A stretch of DNA of 64,000 nt from Psychroserpens mesophilus (GTDB taxonomy: Bacteria; Bacteroidota; Bacteroidia; Flavobacteriales; Flavobacteriaceae), in assembly GCF_000826645.1 (NCBI RefSeq), contig NZ_JXJP01000020.1, positions 333,221 through 397,220 of the forward strand, written 5' to 3'. The notes beneath the pieces are model-generated. The model was not told the DNA's origin and made no database searches. It was given only the letters and a program-made list of their open reading frames with translations. The position numbers and the translations under genes were made by a program. How positions within the stretch are numbered: the stretch's first letter is position 1; each line of letters begins with the position of its first letter. Below, in pieces: positions 61,151-64,000 of the stretch.

Positions 61151-62188
61151 TTAGCTTTTGAGTTTTTCTTCTAAAAGTTCAACTAATTGTGGATTTGAAG
61201 GTCTAGGAGCATCAGGACTTACGATATTTCCATTAGGATCGATAAGAATAAAACGAGGAATACCATTCACCTTATAATTTTTTACAAAATCAGATTGCCA
61301 GGCATTATCAGAAAACAACTGAATACCACCTAAGTCTTTATCTTTAACCATTTTTTTCCAAGCTTCAAATGCTTTTTCTTTTGTTCCACTTCGTCGTTCA
61401 TCATCAACTGAAATACTAACAAACTCAATGTTTTGTCCATGAAATTGCTCTTCTACTTTTTTAAGCGAAGGAATTTCGCGTTTACAAGGACCACACCAAG
61501 TTGCCCAAATATCAACATATACATATTTACCTTTTAAGTCAGAAAGCGATGTTGTTCCACCTGCATGGTTAATGTAATTTTCAAAAGTAGGAGAAGGAGA
61601 TCCTTCAGGAAGCGCATCTCTTAAAGCTATTTTTCCAGATAAATATTTCTTTAAAGACGTAATAGTGCCTTCCATGGTTTTCACCCCATTTGCTTTATGT
61701 AAAGAGTCTAACCCTTTATAATTTGATTCTAGTTTCTGAAACCCTTCCTTGTAAGCCGAAACGGCCTTCTCTAAACGTTCAGAATTTGGGTTCGCAAATA
61801 AATCATCAGTAAAATAATTATCTGCTAATAAATAAGATTGAATGACATAATTATTAATGTCTGAGCCATCACCTTTGTAGACTAAAGTTTTATCAAAATC
61901 TGTATAATCCGTTTCAAAAGAGGTTACAAAACCATTCTTTAAATAAATAGATCCTAACTCATCACCATGTCTAAGTGTATAATCCCCTTCAGCAACTTTT
62001 AAAGTGTCACTAAAAGTACCATCTTCATTTACCGTAATAACTTTTTCAAAATCTTTATCTTTATATACTTTCAAAGTTTTACTCTCGTGAGGATTTAAAA
62101 TTTTTCCACTAATAGTAACATAGTCTTTTGGTTCTTCTTTACACGCTAAAATAGACAGAGCGCACATTAGGACTAAAATTTTTTTCAT
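61151..62188 (-). CDS. TlpA-family thioredoxin-like lipoprotein with DUF4369 domain
   Basis: A 345-aa lipoprotein. The lipobox is LSILAC with Cys16. Residues 28-110 look like the DUF4369 beta domain (VTISGKILNPHESKTL, GTFSDTLKVAEGDYTL). Residues 200-345 are a TlpA-type thioredoxin domain with Cys232 and Cys235 in WCGPCKREIPSL. It probably reduces disulphides or resists oxidation at the cell surface or in the periplasm. The ATG at 62188 is chosen over a frame that starts eight codons upstream without signal. A TATTTTTG box at 62210-62217 could be its promoter. Confidence 0.92.
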   Translation of the reverse strand: MKKILVLMCALSILACKEEPKDYVTISGKILNPHESKTLKVYKDKDFEKVITVNEDGTFSDTLKVAEGDYTLRHGDELGSIYLKNGFVTSFETDYTDFDKTLVYKGDGSDINNYVIQSYLLADNYFTDDLFANPNSERLEKAVSAYKEGFQKLESNYKGLDSLHKANGVKTMEGTITSLKKYLSGKIALRDALPEGSPSPTFENYINHAGGTTSLSDLKGKYVYVDIWATWCGPCKREIPSLKKVEEQFHGQNIEFVSISVDDERRSGTKEKAFEAWKKMVKDKDLGGIQLFSDNAWQSDFVKNYKVNGIPRFILIDPNGNIVSPDAPRPSNPQLVELLEEKLKS

Positions 62189-62209
62189 TTGATCAGATTT
62201 AAGTTTTAT

Positions 62210-62217
62210 CAAAAATA
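62210..62217 (-). promoter_or_regulatory. Possible -7 box for the TlpA-like gene
   Basis: TATTTTTG on the minus strand matches TAnnTTTG, about 20 bases before the ATG. It is in an AT-rich stretch, so a chance match is possible. Confidence 0.3.
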
Positions 62218-62314
62218 ATGGATTATAAGTATTTTAGTCACATTTTATTAATTATTAACATTTGTTGCATACTATACATCTATTGTTGATTTTTGAAAAA
62301 ACAATTTAGCGATA

Positions 62315-63826
62315 ATGAATACAGTACATAAAATTTCTTCTGAAACATTAGATCTTCCTACAATACATAATATAATTTTTTTACAGAAAAAATTAGAATT
62401 ATCAACTGATGCAGAGCATAAAATCTCTAAGTGCAGAGCATATCTAGATGCAAAAATGAAAAATGAAGGAGCTCCAATTTATGGTATTAATACGGGTTTT
62501 GGGTCTTTATGTAACGTAAAGATCTCAAAAGATAAACTCACACAATTACAAGAGAATCTCGTCATGTCTCATGCCTGCGGAATAGGTGATTTGGTGCCTA
62601 AAGCGGTTGTTAAGTTGATGTTGTTTTTGAAAATACAGTCTCTGAGTTATGGACATAGTGGTGTTCAACTAGAAACAGTAAAGCGACTCATATATTTTTA
62701 TAATCATGATATTTTACCTTTGGTCTATACGCAAGGTTCATTGGGAGCGTCTGGAGATCTGGCTCCACTGGCACATTTAGCATTGCCTTTAATTGGTAAA
62801 GGAGAGGTTCATTTTAACAATGCCGTTTGTAGTTCAGAATCCGTTTTAAAAGCACTTAATTTAAATCCAATTAAATTGCAATCTAAAGAAGGTTTAGCAT
62901 TGCTTAATGGTACTCAGTTTATGAGCGCTTATGGAATTCACTTACTTATCAAATCGTATAAGTTGTCCTATATGGCAGATTTAATATCTAGTGTTTCATT
63001 AGATGCTTTTGATGGAAGAATTGAACCATTTAATGAGTTAGTGCATTTAGTTAGACCTCATAACGGACAACTAAAAACGGCAAAACGTATTAGAGAATTT
63101 CTTCAAGGAAGTGAATTGATTAGCCAAGAAAAAATCGATGTTCAGGATCCTTATTCGTTCAGATGTATTCCTCAGGTTCATGGAGCAACAAAAGACACAT
63201 TAGCATTTGTTAAAAAGACATTTATTACTGAAATCAATTCGGTAACAGATAATCCAAATGTGTTTGTTGATGAAGATGAAATTATTTCAGGTGGAAATTT
63301 TCACGGACAGCCATTAGCATTAGCATTGGATTATTTAAAGATTGCAATGGCAGAACTTGGAAATATTTCAGAGCGAAGAATTTATCAACTGGTTTCAGGA
63401 TTAAGAGGTTTGCCAACTTTTTTAGTAGACAATCCAGGTTTAAACTCAGGGTTTATGATTCCGCAATACACAGCAGCTAGTATTGTTAGTGCCAATAAGC
63501 AATTAGCAACTCCTGCTAGTATTGACAGCATTGTCTCAAGTAATGGTCAAGAAGACCATGTGAGTATGGGAGCTAATGCAGCAACGCAAGCTTACACATT
63601 AATATATAATGTAGAACGGATTTTATCAATAGAATTGCTTAATGCTTCTCAAGCACTGCATTTTAGAAGTCCTAAATTGTCTTCTCCTTTAATTAATTCT
63701 TTATTAATAAGTTATAGAGAACAGATTCCGTTTCTACGAGAAGATGGTATTTTTCATAAAAAAATAAAAACTTCTATACGTTTTATCGAAGAATTTAGCA
63801 TCGAAAATGAATTACTTTTCGACTAA
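62315..63826 (+). CDS. hutH: Histidine ammonia-lyase
   Basis: Converts L-histidine to urocanate, first step of histidine degradation. The 503-aa product is full length. The prosthetic MIO group forms from Ala145-Ser146-Gly147 in TQGSLGASGDLAPLAHL. Other family segments are YGINTGFGSLCNVKIS, the VQDPYSFRCIPQVHGATKD region, SVTDNPNVF, GGNFHGQPLALALD and EDHVSMGANAA. No other hut genes lie in the window. The ATG at 62315 follows an AT-rich leader. Confidence 0.97.
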   Translation: MNTVHKISSETLDLPTIHNIIFLQKKLELSTDAEHKISKCRAYLDAKMKNEGAPIYGINTGFGSLCNVKISKDKLTQLQENLVMSHACGIGDLVPKAVVKLMLFLKIQSLSYGHSGVQLETVKRLIYFYNHDILPLVYTQGSLGASGDLAPLAHLALPLIGKGEVHFNNAVCSSESVLKALNLNPIKLQSKEGLALLNGTQFMSAYGIHLLIKSYKLSYMADLISSVSLDAFDGRIEPFNELVHLVRPHNGQLKTAKRIREFLQGSELISQEKIDVQDPYSFRCIPQVHGATKDTLAFVKKTFITEINSVTDNPNVFVDEDEIISGGNFHGQPLALALDYLKIAMAELGNISERRIYQLVSGLRGLPTFLVDNPGLNSGFMIPQYTAASIVSANKQLATPASIDSIVSSNGQEDHVSMGANAATQAYTLIYNVERILSIELLNASQALHFRSPKLSSPLINSLLISYREQIPFLREDGIFHKKIKTSIRFIEEFSIENELLFD

Positions 63827-63977
63827 ATGCAGATAAAAATGCTTAACGGTTCATTAAATAAAAAAATAGAGAATTTATTTGGCATTCAACATTTTATCCT
63901 CTACTTTTGAAAGTAAGCCAAGGTGTATTTTTCACAAATGGCTTTCACTAGAAGTATATAATAGCAAATATTTTTAG

Positions 63978-63988
63978 TGGTCTTACCA
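63978..63988. promoter_or_regulatory. FadR/GntR-like operator half of a downstream gene
   Basis: TGGTCTTACCA is a four-base inverted repeat with a three-base centre. FadR-subfamily GntR regulators, such as LldR and PdhR types, bind cores of the form TGGTnnnACCA. In flavobacteria such sites often sit before catabolic or polysaccharide-use operons. The remaining 63827-63977 is AT-rich with no gene I can support. The controlled gene would be right of the window. Confidence 0.35.
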
Positions 63989-64000
63989 AAAAATTGTTTG

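Noticed and set aside
1..64000. tRNA, rRNA, CRISPR arrays, insertion sequences
   Set aside because: No gap holds a cloverleaf-like or rRNA-like sequence, no regularly spaced repeats were seen, and no transposase is encoded.

Overview
The window looks like a chromosome segment of a marine-type member of the Flavobacteriaceae (Bacteroidota). It is AT-rich and densely packed. It carries two type IX secretion cargo proteins with C-terminal sorting domains, lipoproteins, Bacteroidota-style -7 promoter boxes (TAnnTTTG) rather than TATAAT boxes, almost no Shine-Dalgarno sites, and frequent TTG or GTG starts. I saw no rRNA, tRNA, CRISPR array, transposase or recognisable prophage. Nearly all genes look like vertically inherited core or family-level accessory genes. 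The genus is not decided from the sequence.

Layout. 1-8.3 kb: adenine deaminase, a YheT-type hydrolase, two tandem T9SS cargo proteins and a convergent SLC13-type transporter. 8.3-11.3 kb: a four-gene operon of a signal-less amidase, a lipoprotein, a small helical protein and a TIM-barrel metal hydrolase. 11.4-15.1 kb: YifB/ComM ATPase and a convergent membrane-anchored repeat protein. 15.2-20 kb: a DUF2891 lipoprotein, an Nramp-fold transporter lacking the usual metal ligands, and the prokaryotic 5-oxoprolinase pxpABC. 20-22 kb: a trio ending in an orphan histidine kinase. 22-25.7 kb (minus strand): RluA-type synthase, panB, sdaA, a collagen-tailed lipoprotein. 25.7-28.3 kb: dnaK with a sigma-54-like promoter, and a CsbD protein. 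28.3-33.3 kb: an rRNA methyltransferase, an alcohol dehydrogenase, an NYN/LOTUS RNase-like protein between two lysine-rich microproteins, and a repeat-rich stretch with palindrome-bounded non-coding units. 33.3-37.6 kb: an MFS pump, an ABC half-transporter, DinB and GNAT proteins.

37.6-45.7 kb is the most unusual part. It holds a secreted-looking 969-aa phosphohistidine dikinase whose domain order is that of glucan water dikinase, a beta-lactamase-fold hydrolase immediately downstream, a convergent ATP/ADP-translocase-like carrier fused to HEAT repeats, and a second beta-lactamase-fold hydrolase. An ATP-using enzyme behind a signal peptide beside a nucleotide carrier suggests a periplasmic phosphotransfer system; this is inference. 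45.9-49.4 kb: a three-subunit biotin-dependent acyl-CoA carboxylase operon. 49.4-53.1 kb: PrsW-type protease, NUDIX hydrolase, class V aminotransferase, M42 aminopeptidase. 53.1-54.5 kb: DUF4294 protein and a hemolysin III/PAQR protein. 54.5-59.4 kb: thrABC plus a small membrane protein. 59.5-63.8 kb: bifunctional NAD(P)HX repair enzyme, a TlpA-type lipoprotein thioredoxin and histidine ammonia-lyase. The right edge holds a palindrome like a FadR/GntR operator, which may control a gene beyond the window.

How genes work together: threonine synthesis from aspartate (thrABC), CoA precursor supply (panB), serine, histidine and 5-oxoproline catabolism (sdaA, hutH, pxpABC), purine salvage (ade) and acyl-CoA carboxylation give an amino-acid and peptide-using heterotroph. 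T9SS cargo, lipoproteins and cell-wall hydrolases make up its envelope functions.
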